From Glycine soja (taxonomy: Eukaryota > Streptophyta > Magnoliopsida > Fabales > Fabaceae): a DNA stretch of 64,000 nt. The DNA is taken from positions 10,257,656 through 10,321,655 of the forward strand of contig NC_041011.1 in the NCBI RefSeq assembly GCF_004193775.1, given 5' to 3'. Below, one piece after another: positions 46,905-59,867 of the stretch; positions within the stretch are counted from its first letter, which is position 1; every line of letters starts with the position of its first letter. The position numbers and the translations under genes were made by a program. The notes beneath the pieces were generated by a model, which had not been told where the DNA came from, searched no databases, and worked only from the letters and a program-made list of their open reading frames with translations.

Positions 46905-47590
46905 GGGATAAGAAAACACTATTGTAGAAGGAACAATGCAATTATCCTCTATCTCAGAGACAAGGTGTCGAGACAGGTCTCTAAGGAAACAATTATTATT
47001 AGGGTTTGGTCAAAGCTTGAAGGTTTGTACATGACCAAATCTTTAGTTAATCATCATTACCTAAAATAGTTTTTATATTCTTTTTAAAATGCATGGAGAT
47101 AGATTGGTAGGAGAACAATTGGATTTGTTTAATAAATTGATTCTATATCTTGAAAATACCAATGTCATGATTGATAATAAGGATCAAGCTTTGCTATTTT
47201 TATGCTCTTTGCCTACGAGTCACTCTCATTTCAAAGAGACTCTACTGTTTGGAAGGGAATTTGTTTCTTTAGATGAAGTGCAGGATGCTCTGAATTCAAA
47301 GGAATTGGATAAAAGAAAGGAAAATAAGTTTTCTACACTTGGTGAAAGGCTGAAAACAAGAGGCAAGACCTTCAAGAAAGATAGTAAATCTGATAAGAAT
47401 AAGCAAAAGCCAGAAAACCAAAAGAATGGTGGAGGAAGTGTCTTCATAACCAAATGTTATCACTATAAAAAGGAGGGTCATACAAGGAAATTTTTTCCAG
47501 AAAGGCAGAAAATGGTAGTAATAACGATAGGAAGAAGAACTCGGGGAATGCTGCCATTGTTTAAAATGATGGCTATGAATCTGTAGAGGC
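46905..47590 (+). pseudogene. copia gag
   Basis: Starts near NAIILYLRDKVSRQVSKETI and KLEGLYMTKSLVNHHYLK, followed by a stop at about 47069. The main frame (47089-47586) continues with GEQLDLFNKLILYLENTNV and LLFLCSLPTSHSHFKETLLF. The zinc knuckle has decayed to CYHYKKEGHTRKFFPE: the second cysteine has become Tyr and the last one Phe, so zinc binding would be lost. Confidence 0.8.
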
Positions 47591-48210
47591 ACTGGTGGTG
47601 TTTGGAGAGAATCCAGAAACTGACTAGATAATGGATTCAAGGTGTTCATGGCATTTGACACCAAACTAATCATGGTTTAAATAGTTTTCTAATCAAGCAG
47701 ATGGGTTGGTACTCCTTGGAGATAACAAGCCTTGCAAAATCAAAAGATTTGGGTCTATAAGGTTCAAGTTTCATGATGGGGCTGAAAGAATTCTCACAAA
47801 GGTCAGATATGTACCTGAGCTAAAGAGAAATCTAATCTCTCTTGGTGAATTTGATAGAAGAGGGTATGTGTTCAGGGGTGAAAAAGGAATATTGAATGTA
47901 GTTAAAGATTCCATGATTGTCATGAGGGAAATTATGAAGAATGACCTCTATTTTGTGGATGTTGAAGTTGTAATTGGCTATGCGACCACTACAATAGGAA
48001 GAGTTTTTATCAAAAATTGAGTTATGGCACATGAGGTTAAGCCATGTAAGTGAGAAAGGGTTGATTGAATAGGGAAAACAGGAGTTGCTATGTGGGGATA
48101 GAGTGGAGAAATTGAAGTTTTGTGAACATTGTGTCTTTGGCAAAGCCTGCAGAGCCAAATTCAATGTTTGACAGCAGAGAACAAAAAGTACCCTCGATTA
48201 TGTTCATGCT
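47591..48210 (+). pseudogene. copia protease remnant and GAG-pre-integrase
   Basis: The frame 47706-48020 reads LGDNKPCKIKRFGSIRFKFH, VRYVPELKRNLISLGEFDRR and NDLYFVDVEVVIG. The following frames read LWHMRLSHVSEKGLIE and FCEHCVFGKACRAKF, then TLDYVHA, where the insert interrupts integrase. The protease active-site region just upstream is degraded. Confidence 0.8.
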
Positions 48211-48247
48211 CACAAGTTTTGTGAACAAAAAGTTATGGCACATGATG
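48211..48247 (+). other. templated filler DNA at the left insertion junction
   Basis: AAGTTTTGTGAACA at 48214-48227 copies 48115-48128, and AGTTATGGCACATGA at 48231-48245 copies 48020-48034. Both sources lie in the adjacent copia sequence. Such scrambled local copies are typical of double-strand-break repair. Confidence 0.75.
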
Positions 48248-48589
48248 TATTTCTTGTATCATTTAATTACTTGATTAATTTGAATTAATGGAAATGTTAT
48301 GTGAGTTATCCTTGTGCAAATGCTTGGTGTGGATGTTAGGTTATGTAAAGTTTGATTGATCTGCGTTGGAACTGTGCGATTCTGAGATTGACCCAAAACC
48401 TATTTCAGTAAAACCATGATCTTGGACTTTTTAACCATTGGATCGCCTTCCAATTTCTGTTGTAGGCTCACAACCTACATATGCACGTTTTGATCGTTGG
48501 GATTTGCAGAATAACACCTTGAGCGTGAGATATGACCTTTGCACAAAATCAGTGAAATATATTAGAGCGCCTTAGAGATTTGTTGAACA

Positions 48590-48745
48590 TCTTGCTTAGC
48601 GACACCAGCTCGCTAAGCATAATTCCACCTAGAGGAAATAATTTGCTCAACGACACTAGCTCGCTAAGCGCAATTCCATCAAAAGAAAATAATTTTCTTA
48701 GCAACACCAGCTCGCTAAGCGCAATTCCAACTAGAGGAGAAATTA
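48590..48745. repeat. 51-bp tandem repeat with CTCGCTAAGCG, three copies
   Basis: Copies of GACACCAGCTCGCTAAGCGC with a following AATTCCA lie at about 48601, 48652 and 48703. The motif also occurs in reverse (CTTGCTTAGCGA). Confidence 0.8.
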
Positions 48746-50896
48746 CGTTTAGCGTGAATGTCTTGCTTAGTGGCAACCTTCGCGAGTTTATGTGAAATTT
48801 CGCTGAGTGACACGAGTTCGCTAAGTGAGTTTTTCATGTTATAAATACGTCCAGTAGCATGAAAAACGTGGATTTTAACCCTTTTTCTCCCCAAACCCTA
48901 GACCCATCTCCTCCTCTACCCACGACCGCTGGCGACCACCACGAGCCACCACTGCTTGCATTTGGACCATCGCATAAAGTGGAAGCCTTTAATTGGAGCG
49001 GAATCTTCAAAACCCAACTCGTGGATTTGGTAGTGAACGGAGCCCCTGATCCTCCCTTCACGCTTTCTTCAAGGTAACAATGATTCATATGCCCTCTCCT
49101 AGTTAGATTAAGCCTATCATTGTATCTCTTGTGATTTGGTTACCTTTATTGGATGTTTTTACGTTTCCTTTGAAAACCCTTGAAAATGAGACGTTATACA
49201 AGTTGTCTTTTTATAAAATTGTTTTCGTTTTTGTGACCTTTGCTGAACCCCGATCAAATTGGCACGACCAGAATTTCAAAATGACGTCTCTTTGATGTGG
49301 ATCCCAAACACACCACTTTATCCCCTTTAAAAATTGAATGGGTATTTGACCCTAAATGTTAAAATTGACCTTGTCTTTGAAATTTATACTAAATTGTCTT
49401 CGATGATATATAGAGTTCTGCGTTTGGACCAACATACGTGAATCTAAGAGATTTCAAATTGACAATGTGAAGAGCTAACAGGGAGATATAGATAGGTGAT
49501 GAGAGTTTATGGTTTGTTTATAGCTTTTGATATCATAGTTGAGGTTTAGGAACTCAATTATGGGGTTGTATGTTTGTCCTTGTTGCATGCTAGTTTCAAG
49601 GAAAAATTGTGTTTTAAACTAATGAGATGCGATATATTTGTTACTGATGAATAAAACTGTGAATGATGTTGTTGTTGTATTGATTGGAATATTTGGTCTT
49701 TACTATTGAAGAGAGACTTTATCCAAAATTTTATATATGTCCTCTTTATTACCTCTTTTATTAAATTTTAATTAGGCTTAAGAGTTTGTCTGTATACTAT
49801 AGTTCTTTTTTTTTAATTTAGAATTTTCCCTAAAATATCAATCTCGTTATATTACGAATTATTATTATATGTGATATATATTGTCTGAAGACCTGGAGAA
49901 TGGGAATCCCAAGCATGAGTATATATGTATATATGTGGAATGTGATTGCTTGTGATGTTGATGACATTGAGATGAGATGATGTTGATGTTGATTATGTCA
50001 TTGAGATGAATGCACATTATGTATGTACATGAGGGGTACAGTGACCTTGTTTGAATATCCCTACAAAGGGAAAAGGATTGGTTTAACAATTATAAACATC
50101 CCCAGAGAGGGAAAGGGATTGTTTAAAATTTTTAACTATCCAAGGTCTGTGTATTGTTGGAGCCCATGTTTCATACTGCATAATTGCGTGGAAATAGTAT
50201 AAAATTGTCAGTAAGTACACATGCTTCTTCATGAGGAAAAATCCTAGTACTTGAGGGGTATTTCACTTGGCTTGGAACTTCCTTGGGACTCATGCTGATC
50301 AACATGGGGGGGGGGGGGAATGGCTTGTGCATGAATAGGTGACTTTGACAATTGTTGCCAACCTTTTCTAAGTGAGAGTGTCATGAGAACATGCTTAGAC
50401 TATTTTCTTTCAAATGGTATCACATTGCATTTAAGAGTTGAGTCAGGTGCATGCATCATTCTGAACATAATTGATTTGAATTGTTGAAAAGTTGATGACT
50501 AGTTTGTTGAGTGTATGTTGAACTGATAGATTATTGAGAATGATTATGATTATTTGTTATTGTTTTCTTTCTAATCATTGTCATCTGATATTCGTTAATC
50601 TTTTACAATAAACTCACCCTTGTATTTTGCATCGTGTGGTTGATGTCTGTGATGATCTCGAACTTTCGTTCATGGGAGTAGATGAATAGCAGTAGGTGTC
50701 TTTGGAGGGAGGTCTTTTGTTGGAGCCGCCAACTCGACGTGATAACGTTGGAGTTTTTTTTAGGAGAGTTGTGTTTTATTATCAAACTGTTCCTTAATAG
50801 GTTCCTTGATGTTTTGATTGGGCATGTAAATTCTAGGTTTAGATACATGTAAAAACTGAATTATACCTTGACATGTGAATGATGTATAATGGTTTA

Positions 50897-50898
<2 letters not shown>

Positions 50899-50960
<62 letters not shown>
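50899..50960. repeat. (AC)31 microsatellite
   Basis: 62 bases of uninterrupted AC within the long LTR. Confidence 0.95.
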
Positions 50961-50965
<5 letters not shown>

Positions 50966-51106
50966 TATATTTATACGCTATTTGATGAATGTATATCGTG
51001 AAAAATTTACCACAGTTTTCATGATCAAATTAATATAACTTTTACTTAAAATTGAAATTTTACGTTTTAGAGTAGTGATATCATAACAATGAGGCAGGTC
51101 GTTACA

Positions 51107-51800
51107 CTGATCTTTGGGATCTAACCAATACCTCATCTCATTATAGTGCAAGGAACTTCTTGAGCACTGTGGATCACTACTCAAGGTAATTATGGATCTA
51201 CATTCAGAAAAATAAAGATAAGGCTTTTGATAACTTCAAAAGCCAGAAGACACTTGTGGAAAACCAAATAGGCAGAAAAATCAAGAGGTTCCGTACTGAT
51301 AATGGTCTTGAGTTTGCTCTGATTTCAATGCTTTCTGCAAAGAGAATGACATTACAAGGCAGAGGACAACTCTTGGCACCCCTTAACAAAATGGTTTAGC
51401 TGAAAGATTCAACAAGACCATTTTGGAGAGAGTGAGATGTATGTTGCTAAGTGCAGGATTACCCAAGATTTTTTGGGCTAAAGCAACAATGACTAATGTA
51501 TATCTCATCAACAAGTGTCCTTTAACAAGTCTAAATTTTAAAACCCTTGAGGAGATTTGGTCTGGCCATCCACCAAGTCTAAAACAACTAAAGATATTTG
51601 GTGGTGTTGCCTATGCTCACATTAGGCAAGACAAATTGGAACCTAAATTTGTCAAATGCATATTTCTGGGATACCCTGAGGGATTGAAAGGGCATAAGTT
51701 TCAGTGTTTGGAGGTTGGTTATAAGAGGTGTTTAGTGAGTCATGATGTTGTCTTCAATGAAGCTGAAATGGCCTACAAGACCAAGCCCAACATGGTTTAG
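51107..51800 (+). pseudogene. copia integrase, second part
   Basis: Resumes with DLWDLTNTSS and FLSTVDHYSR. It continues in shifting frames with KTLVENQIGRKIKRFRTDNG and LEF, then GGTTTAGCTGAAAGATTCAA (coding for the AER block). The 125-codon frame 51423-51800 reads MERVRCMLLSAGLPKIFWAK, IFGGVAYAHIRQDKLEPKF and KCIFLGYPEGLKGHKF, ending at a stop in the linker. Confidence 0.85.
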
Positions 51801-51947
51801 TCCAACACTAAGCAGAGTGAGGAAACTAGTTCTAAAAAATTAAAGTTTGAGGTAGAAATTAAGGACAAGCATGCTGAGACACAAGTTGTTAATTGGTCTT
51901 TTGATGAAGAGGAATATGAAGAAAAGCAACAAGAAGGAGATGGTTAT

Positions 51948-53260
51948 ATGCTAGCTCAAGACAGAACCAGAAGGGAAATCAAATCACCTAAGAGGTATGG
52001 ATATGTTGATCTAATAAGATTTGCTCTGGTAGCTGCCAGTGAAGTTTTGAAGGAAGAGCCAAAAAGTTTTAAAGTTGTCTTAGCTAGTAAGGAGAAAGAA
52101 AAATGGCTAAGTGCCATGAATGAAGAGATTAAGTCTCTCCATGACAACCATACATGGGAATTGATTAAAAAAAAAACCTTGGTTCTAGAGTGGTCAACTG
52201 CAAGTGGATCTTCAAGAAGAAAGAAGACATCCAAAGAGTTGAACCAAATAAATTTAAAGCTAGACTTATTGCTCGAGGATTCACTTAAAAGTAGGGAATT
52301 GATTTCAATGAGGTTTTCTCTTTGTTGTGAAACATAGGTCAATTAGAGTACTTTTGGCTATGGTGACAAAGTTTGATCTTGTGTTAGAACAAATGAATGT
52401 GAAGACAATATTTTTGTATGGAAAGCTTGATGAGGTGATATTGATAAAGCAAACCGAGGGGTTTGAAGCTAGAGGTAAAGAGGATTATGTTTGCAAATTA
52501 AACAAATCCTTGTATGGTTTGAAACAATCCTCTAGGCAATGGAATAAGAGATTTGGTGAATTTATGGCTCATATAAAGTTTCATAGAAGTCACCATGATA
52601 ACTGTGTTTACTTCAAATTTCCTTCTAAAGCTGAGTTTGTGATATTGCTACTATGTGTTGATGATATCTTGATAGCAAGTAATAACAAGAGTGAAGTTGA
52701 AAAATTGAAATGTAGGATTTGGTAACAACTAGGAGGATATTGGGAATAGAAATCAAACAGGACAGAAAAAGGAAATTGTTATATTTGTCTTAAGAGTTAT
52801 ATATCAGAAAAGTTCTTGAAAGGTTTGGAATGTCAAATTCCAAACCTGTAACTACTCCTATGTCTTAGCAGTTTAAGCTCAGTACAAGTCAAGCACCTAA
52901 GACACATGATGATATAATTTATATGTAAGGTATTCCATATGCTAATGTTGTAAGGCCATTGATGTATGCTATGGTATGTACTCTCCTTAACATAACATAT
53001 GTAGTGAGCCTAGTGAGTAGGTTCATGGCAAATCTAGGCAAAGCACACTGACAAGCCTTTAAATGGATATGCTCAGATATATCAAAGGATCATTTGGGAG
53101 AGTTTTGGTTTATGGTGGAGTTAGGGATAGTAGTAGGACAACTGCTATTGAAGGTTTTGTAGAATCTGATTATGCTAGCTATTTAGATCAATGGAAATAT
53201 TTGTGTTCACAACTTTTGGCATTGCAATTAGTTGGAAAGCTAGCCTTCAAAAGGTAGTGT
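51948..53260 (+). pseudogene. copia reverse transcriptase and start of RNase H
   Basis: Blocks: EKWLSAMNEEIKSLHDNHTW, NCKWIFKKKED (shifted frame), KFDLVLEQMNVKTIFLYGKL, CKLNKSLYGLKQSSRQWNKR, and the catalytic site as LLCVDDILIASNN, where the usual Tyr before the VDD is Cys. RNase H begins with VLVYGGVRDSSR and GFVESDYASYLDQWK and is cut at LAFKR near 53257. Frames change at about 52160 and 52330, and stops follow 52725. Confidence 0.85.
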
Positions 53261-56200
53261 AATTTAATTGACAACATACGTCAAGTTTATAGGCAAAGAT
53301 CTAAATTTGATCTCCGCATAATATACTCTTGGAAAAAAATGATGGACTTTAAGTGTAACTAAATCCTAACTTATGATTAATTTTATAGGAGATCAAAAGA
53401 ATCAAAACTTATGGAATGGATACATGGGGTACCACATGAGAGTCTAAAATCTTAATTATGATGGTATCAAATAAAAAAAAAATATAGCATTGACCATTTT
53501 TTTTCAGTTGGCTTTCAATTTACAATCTATTTTTGGCTTGACACTACAATAAACATGGACACACATGTGCAGCTTTAGCTTTGGAGAGCCAGACCCTGGT
53601 AGATGCAAAGCTTATATGCTAAAATCCAATATCGTCCACTTTAGTGTTGTAGCATTGGCTAAAATGCGAATTTCTTATGGTGATTTATTGATTTATCAAT
53701 TTATAGACGCATCAGCAGTATATTAAAAATTTCCAAGTTTTTCCAATTAATGTCGCATGACCGAATTCCTTAGTTACGATTTTGATGAGCAACACAATCA
53801 AGCCGTTTAATATTCATATGAAAAGTAATAAAAATAAATTAAAACTCGCAAATAACCTTCTTTCTTGCATGACACATGCATGAAGTGTTGGTACACTAAT
53901 TCATAATTGTTTTATATATACAAATTCGTTCTACATATAATATTATATATTTTGGACCATATGACTGTTCTATTTTGTAGAGAAATGAAGGAACAGCTGG
54001 CCATGGCCGATAAAGTTCAGGTCATGGGCTTGTGGTATTATCCGTTGAAAGTGTCCCAAATGACTTTACTTGAGCCAGTTTAATTAGTCCTTAATTAAAC
54101 AAATGAGAATAATTTGGATTGAACGCATTGTTTTGTTGGCTAATGGTTTATGCTACTAATACCTGTTTGTCGTTACGTTACTAGTGCCAACAAGGTCTCA
54201 ATTTTCAAAGCTTGAATTTTCCGTCCAAAAGTTTTAGGTTTTGTTCATTTCTTAAATTATATTGTTTGTTTATTTGCAAGAACGGACTTTATTATATAAA
54301 CATGGATTTTATTTTTGGAGTAGTTTATTTGTCTTGTAGGTTCAGATTCGGCACCACCCCCATCCCCACCAAAGGCATGTGTTGATGAGGACTGACGATA
54401 GCAACACCACCACCACCTAATATTTTCTATAAACAATTAATATATTGTCCCACACCCAACATTAATATTGCTTACGAGGAACTTTCCTACCCCTCCAGTT
54501 TAGTACTAATTAAGATAATTAATTAACTTGGAATATACAGAGAGATTTTAGTTTGAATTTATAGGTTTGTTAGGGTATGTTTGAATATGCATATTCAAAC
54601 ATATGTATATAAAAAAATATTTGTTAAAAAGTCGATTCCTTTAATTCAATTTCGGCCAATTGATATCTTGAAAAAAAAAAGGATTTCAGAAATGAAAGGA
54701 GGATTATTTTTTTAAAAAAATTGAATGAGTTATTCTTTTAAAATTATATGAATAGATAAAAGAAATTAGGATATTAATTTTATACAAATTTATTATTTTA
54801 TTGAAAATTAATCAAATTATAAAATATTTATTAAAAAAGAATATTCTATTCTTCTATTTCTCTCCAAAGTCTTACCTTTAATCGCACCCTTAAAATTAAA
54901 GAACGTAAAATACGAAATATTTTATTTTAATTTATTAGTGTATTCGGTTTTGCATAGATAATAATGTCATTCCTCATCAAGTATAGATGATCTATATGTG
55001 AAAAAAAAGCAATGTGCATGCTACTTTTAAAAAGTAAAGGTTACGTCTATGGCCACACCATTAATTTTATTAAGTGGGATTATGTTCAATTCTATTAATG
55101 TCCTTAAAATATATATAACCATAGTCCATAAATCTGCCACCAAAAAGTAGCACGCAGCAAATGCTATAATATTTGTTTTTTCAAACGTTTTCATTGCTTT
55201 AAAATAATTTCCATACTCCTACATAACATGTATCAGGTCACACATTAATTGTTCAAGCATGAGAACACCAGCACCCTATTAAAAACTTTTAAATTATTGG
55301 AGTTTATTTGAAAATTTGATAAAATTATAACAAAAATCTAATAATTTAAATGAGAAAGTATCTCAGGTGAATAACTCGAAGATACTGTAACAAATAAGGT
55401 TTCAATTTTAACATTTAAAAGATTCTCCAACATAAAAAATATTTAAAAGATGTACTCAAAAGAATGCGCGCGTTAAAAAATTATTTTTCTATCCTTTCTT
55501 TCACCGAAAATATGTAAACAATTTTTGGCATGATATCTAGGCAAGTATTCAATTTCCATTTGAAGATAGTTTGCATTGATGTCTTTCATGATAATGCATG
55601 TATAGTAGGTGAACTAAAAGAATTTAATTTAGTTGATTAAATAAATTTTTTGATATTTTTATCCATAAAAATGTATAGCCGATGAAAAAGGTACTCACGG
55701 AATGAATCATATATGTTAGATTTGTTGCCTTGACTAAAAATTGGAACGTATTCTTTGCAGGATTCTAAAACTATTAATTATTACATCATGTATCATTCGA
55801 AACTAAATAGGCATCTGCTAATTTGCTAGCTGAGTGGTCTACGCATGTATAAAAGTAGTTCATAAGTTAAACTTTTAATATCCCAATTTATTCAAAATAT
55901 TTGTAATGGACTTTGTACAATTAATATTATGTATTATAGACAATGGATTAATACTTCTAACTTAGTTTATGTCTACTAATTTAAATAATTTAACTAGTAG
56001 TTACAAAAAATAAATTAAAAAAATAAAGATGAGAAAGATCGATGAATTAAAATTTAAAAAGGATAAGCTTGAAGAGAAAAATATATTTCCGGATCTCAAG
56101 AGTCATAATCAAAAGAAAGGTACATAAGAATAAATTAATGATCACTTCACTTTATCTAAATTTAAAACGGAAAAGGTTAAAGAGAAAGAAATATATTTTG

Positions 56201-59200
56201 TATAGTTGAAAAGAAAGGAAATATTTTTGTAAGATTATATCGTAACCTAGTTTTGTTATTTTTATTATTTTTTTGGTCGGCAGTAAGTTTAGTGAAAAAA
56301 GCAGAAGCAAATTTCACAAAAAAAAAGAACGAAAAAAAAAAACAGAAGCAAAATTGGTTAAAAAGCTTACCTTGATAAGGGTATAGATGGTAATTCCCTA
56401 AAAATTAAAGAACAAAATAGACGTAAGACAAAACTGAGGAAGTTGATCATGGTATATTTTATTAGTAATGAAATCATGTAACTTTTTTTTTTCTTTTCAT
56501 AAAAAAAAGTTGCATGATTTGACCACTAAGAAGATATACTTATGTTGGGGCTAAATTTATTTTCAATCAAATCTCTGTTTTTGAAATCATCCTTAATATA
56601 AATTTTATATTTATTATAAAATTAAACAAAATTGTAATTAATACATCTTAGTTATTTTATTAACATGTATTTCAAAAATGCTCTTCAATATAAAAAAGCA
56701 AATTGCACACAACAACATCTTTTATATGTGTGTGTGTGTGGGGGGGGGGGGAGGGGAAGTTAAGTACTTCAATTAATTAGTTATTGTTAAATAATATTGT
56801 TGTGAGAAATTGCTTAATACAATATAATTTATAAAATAAGAACAAAATAATTACGTAATGAGTAATGAGAAATGTTAGTGATACCCCTCCAACACTATTT
56901 TTCAAGGATTCTGTGTGTGTGTGTGAAGATTTTGCTCGAGGATCTTTGACTAAGATTCAATAGTTTTTTTTAACAGAAATTGGTAATATTTAATACTGAG
57001 TTTTAAAATTAAATTATCAGTCATTTTTAATGTTATATTTATTTTATTCATTTTATCTGTAATTTAGACAGATACAAGATGGGATAATTTTTTCATAATA
57101 TACATTCATTAAACTATGTTTATTAATATCATAAGATATTTGTTTTTAAAAATAGCATTATTATTGCGCAAGAAAAACTAAAGAACTTGTTTACTTTGAA
57201 CAAAAAATGTTTCCTATTTTTATTTCTATAATAATTAACATCTAAAAAATAATTTCTTTATATGTTAGACAAATTCAAAAAAAAAAATATACGTACTAAA
57301 CAAATAAATCAAACATTGAAGAATATTTGTTTGTGCATGGCTTGTGCTCTTGTTAACGATTGCAACAATTAATTCGGTTATATTAAGCATAATTAAATAA
57401 ATATTTAATTAGATATTAAATAATTTTTTATATAATAAACTTTTTATCATCATTTATCCTCTTTTAAATAGTGTTGCAAAACGCTTATAAACATTTTTTT
57501 TTAAATCCTTGTCTCAATAACATTTTCATTGTTGGGAGGAGACAATCACCTATGACTGCCAACAAATTCTTCAAAATTTTTAGTAATGTCGGAATATTCT
57601 TTTGCATCATATTATGTACAACAACAAAAAACTATAAGCTATTATCACATCTCATCAAAACACAAACATTAATTTATTATTCATTGCTAGGCACAAGTTG
57701 TTACATAGAAATAGATTGAGAGCAACGCCGATAAACACAAGGACGAGAAGCACCAAAGAGAGAGCAATGCTCAATTGCTCAAGGTCCCAATAAAGGGACA
57801 AAGTTGAAGGGCAGCCAGAAAACAAAAACAAGAAAAGCCAATTGATCTCTCCAAATGAATATTCTATTCTGCCAAAGCCTGCCAACCTAGCTAATTCGAC
57901 ATTCAAACCCAACAGGAAGATAATATTGTTAAACCAAAATCTAAAAGAGCAATCCTATATATGTCTTCTTAATATATTTTTTTCTTATAAACCCTCCTAG
58001 TTTTTTATAATTAATTAAAGACTATTTAGAATGTGAATGTATTATTTAATATCTTGAAAATCATTCAAAGGAGGATTTTAAGAATAAATTGAAGAATGGC
58101 TTAGAATATATCCAACCCAAAATTGAATATTTTAAAAGATGTTTAGAAATTCAATCAAAGCATCTAGTCTATGTCATTTTAGTCGGTTAGGTTCACTGTT
58201 CAACGCATCAGCATATTCATTAAAAAATTTGAGCGTCAAACTAGAAGAAAGGTGGATTAATTAATTATATATATGAAATAGAAAGGTGGATTAAAAAGGT
58301 TTGGAAAGATGTTCTACCCAAAATATTGTGTATCAATCAATACCTATATATATATGATAACTTTATTTAAGTTAAATAAGACTACTAAATATATGCATTA
58401 ATTTTATATTTTTGGTTCATCAAACAAGAATATATTTAAGATGAAAAAAATTTCATATTTTAGTGAGACAATTTTTGTAATTATTCGACGCTAAAAACTG
58501 AGTTGCTACTCATACTTTTTCCTTGAAAAAGAAAAGTGTGTTAGTTTCCATGATTGACATTTGTTGAGAAGGCACGTCCATTGAAACACTGCCGATTTTG
58601 AATTAGCACACAAAAATTTAGATAACTGACTAATATACGATCATGGAATTTAAAGGTGGTGAATAATAATATTAGTGCGCACACTATTACGGTATTATTC
58701 ACCAAGTCATGAAAGCTACCAATACCACTAAACAGAACTGAACACGAAGACCTAAGTGATTTGAAATTGATAGGCGCACCAATTTGGAATGGAGAAGAAT
58801 TAAGATCAGTGTATTTATGGGCCACCCAAAATGAGGTGGCTAAGCATATATTGAGGGTATTTTTCACTTTTCACGCATCTTTTTGATTTTGTGTGCCTTT
58901 GGTTTTCAATATCTTGTTACGTGTAATCAAATCGATCACAAGACCTATCTCTATGCTTTCTTTGAGGAATTATAGTATTGTATTGATGGAATTATAGGGG
59001 TGAAGATAAATGTGGGAAATTTTTTCAAGAGGTTGGATTATTTGGACCATCAAATGCAGACATAATCATAGTTGGCTGGTGGGGTGGGAGATGGCAAAGG
59101 CCCGTTTGAGAGGGCCACACCCTCCACTTTGGTTTTCATCCACTGGTGTTTGTGAAGGAATCCCAAAAATTATGCCTTCCCAATTCACGACAATTTCCTT

Positions 59201-59867
59201 TCTTCAACCGCTATAATATTGTAGGTTCTACCAATGGGTTCCATGTGCACATTAATTCAACTTTTACATTGTGGGAAGAATGCTAATTGTGCAAAAATTG
59301 CTAGTTTGGTTAATTTTGAATGGTGTGATTTCTAAAAGGGAGATACATTTTTTAATGGGCATGTGTTGTGTCTCTTGCCAGTGTAGCCTAACGGAATTTC
59401 TTTTGGTAAGAAACTAAATACGATATATATAATTTTGTTCGAGCCGGATATCATTATTGTGAAGTTTTTTTTTTTTTTTTATCTCTTGAGTGTTTAATGT
59501 GAGCATATAGATCAATTGATACAAAAATTATTTTAACTTAATCAATTATCTCAAAATCAAAGTCCCGAGTGAAGCTTGATGGTGACTTTATGGGAATTTG
59601 AGTTACTATGTTTGAGAAACAATTAAATTAATTAAAATAATCATGTGTCAATTGATGCATGCGTTTGATGGTGACTTTTAAGAAAATTTGAGATACGATG
59701 ATGATGTATGTTTGAGGAATGGTTAAGATGGAATAATCATACATTAGTTGATCCATGTATTTTATGGTGACTTTAATCTATTAGATTAAGAATTTCAAAA
59801 TTTTAAGAAATTTGAAATGTTTAGAATTTGAATTGCTTTGATTTTAATTTCTTTCATTTTTCAAATG
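53261..59867. other. AT-rich intergenic region, no gene supported
   Basis: Short open frames (57471-57719, 57912-57655, 58867-58541, 59010-59216) have no recognisable domain. A TG-run followed by a G-run lies at about 56727-56752. Confidence 0.45.

Larger units (their letters stand above)
48248..51106. mobile_element. long LTR (gypsy, Tekay-like), left end truncated
   Basis: The insert interrupts the copia integrase between VHA and DLW. Its right end, GGCAGGTCGTTACA, is a typical LTR terminus. It contains a CTCGCTAAGCG repeat block, a microsatellite (AC)31, and the motif AAACTCACCCTTG followed by a GATGATC-type block that is common in long chromovirus LTRs. A 72-codon frame (48859-49077) is not recognised. 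No internal gag or pol was seen. The left end is joined through filler DNA, and no target duplication is evident. Confidence 0.6.
46905..53260 (+). mobile_element. decayed Ty1-copia retrotransposon, split by an LTR
   Basis: Plus-strand order: gag (46905-47590), protease/pre-integrase (47590-48210), integrase (51107-51800), reverse transcriptase (51948-52725) and the start of RNase H (about 53063-53257). A 2.9-kb insert lies at 48211-51106. No LTRs were found, and the RNase H is cut at its start, so both ends are lost. The sequence resembles Tnt1/Retrofit-type elements. Stops and frameshifts are many. Confidence 0.85.

Noticed and set aside
48859..49077. 72-codon proline-rich ORF as a gene
   Set aside because: Lies within the LTR insert, and nothing in it is recognised.
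57655..57912. Small hydrophobic membrane protein
   Set aside because: Hydrophobic frames are common in AT-rich DNA; no other support.
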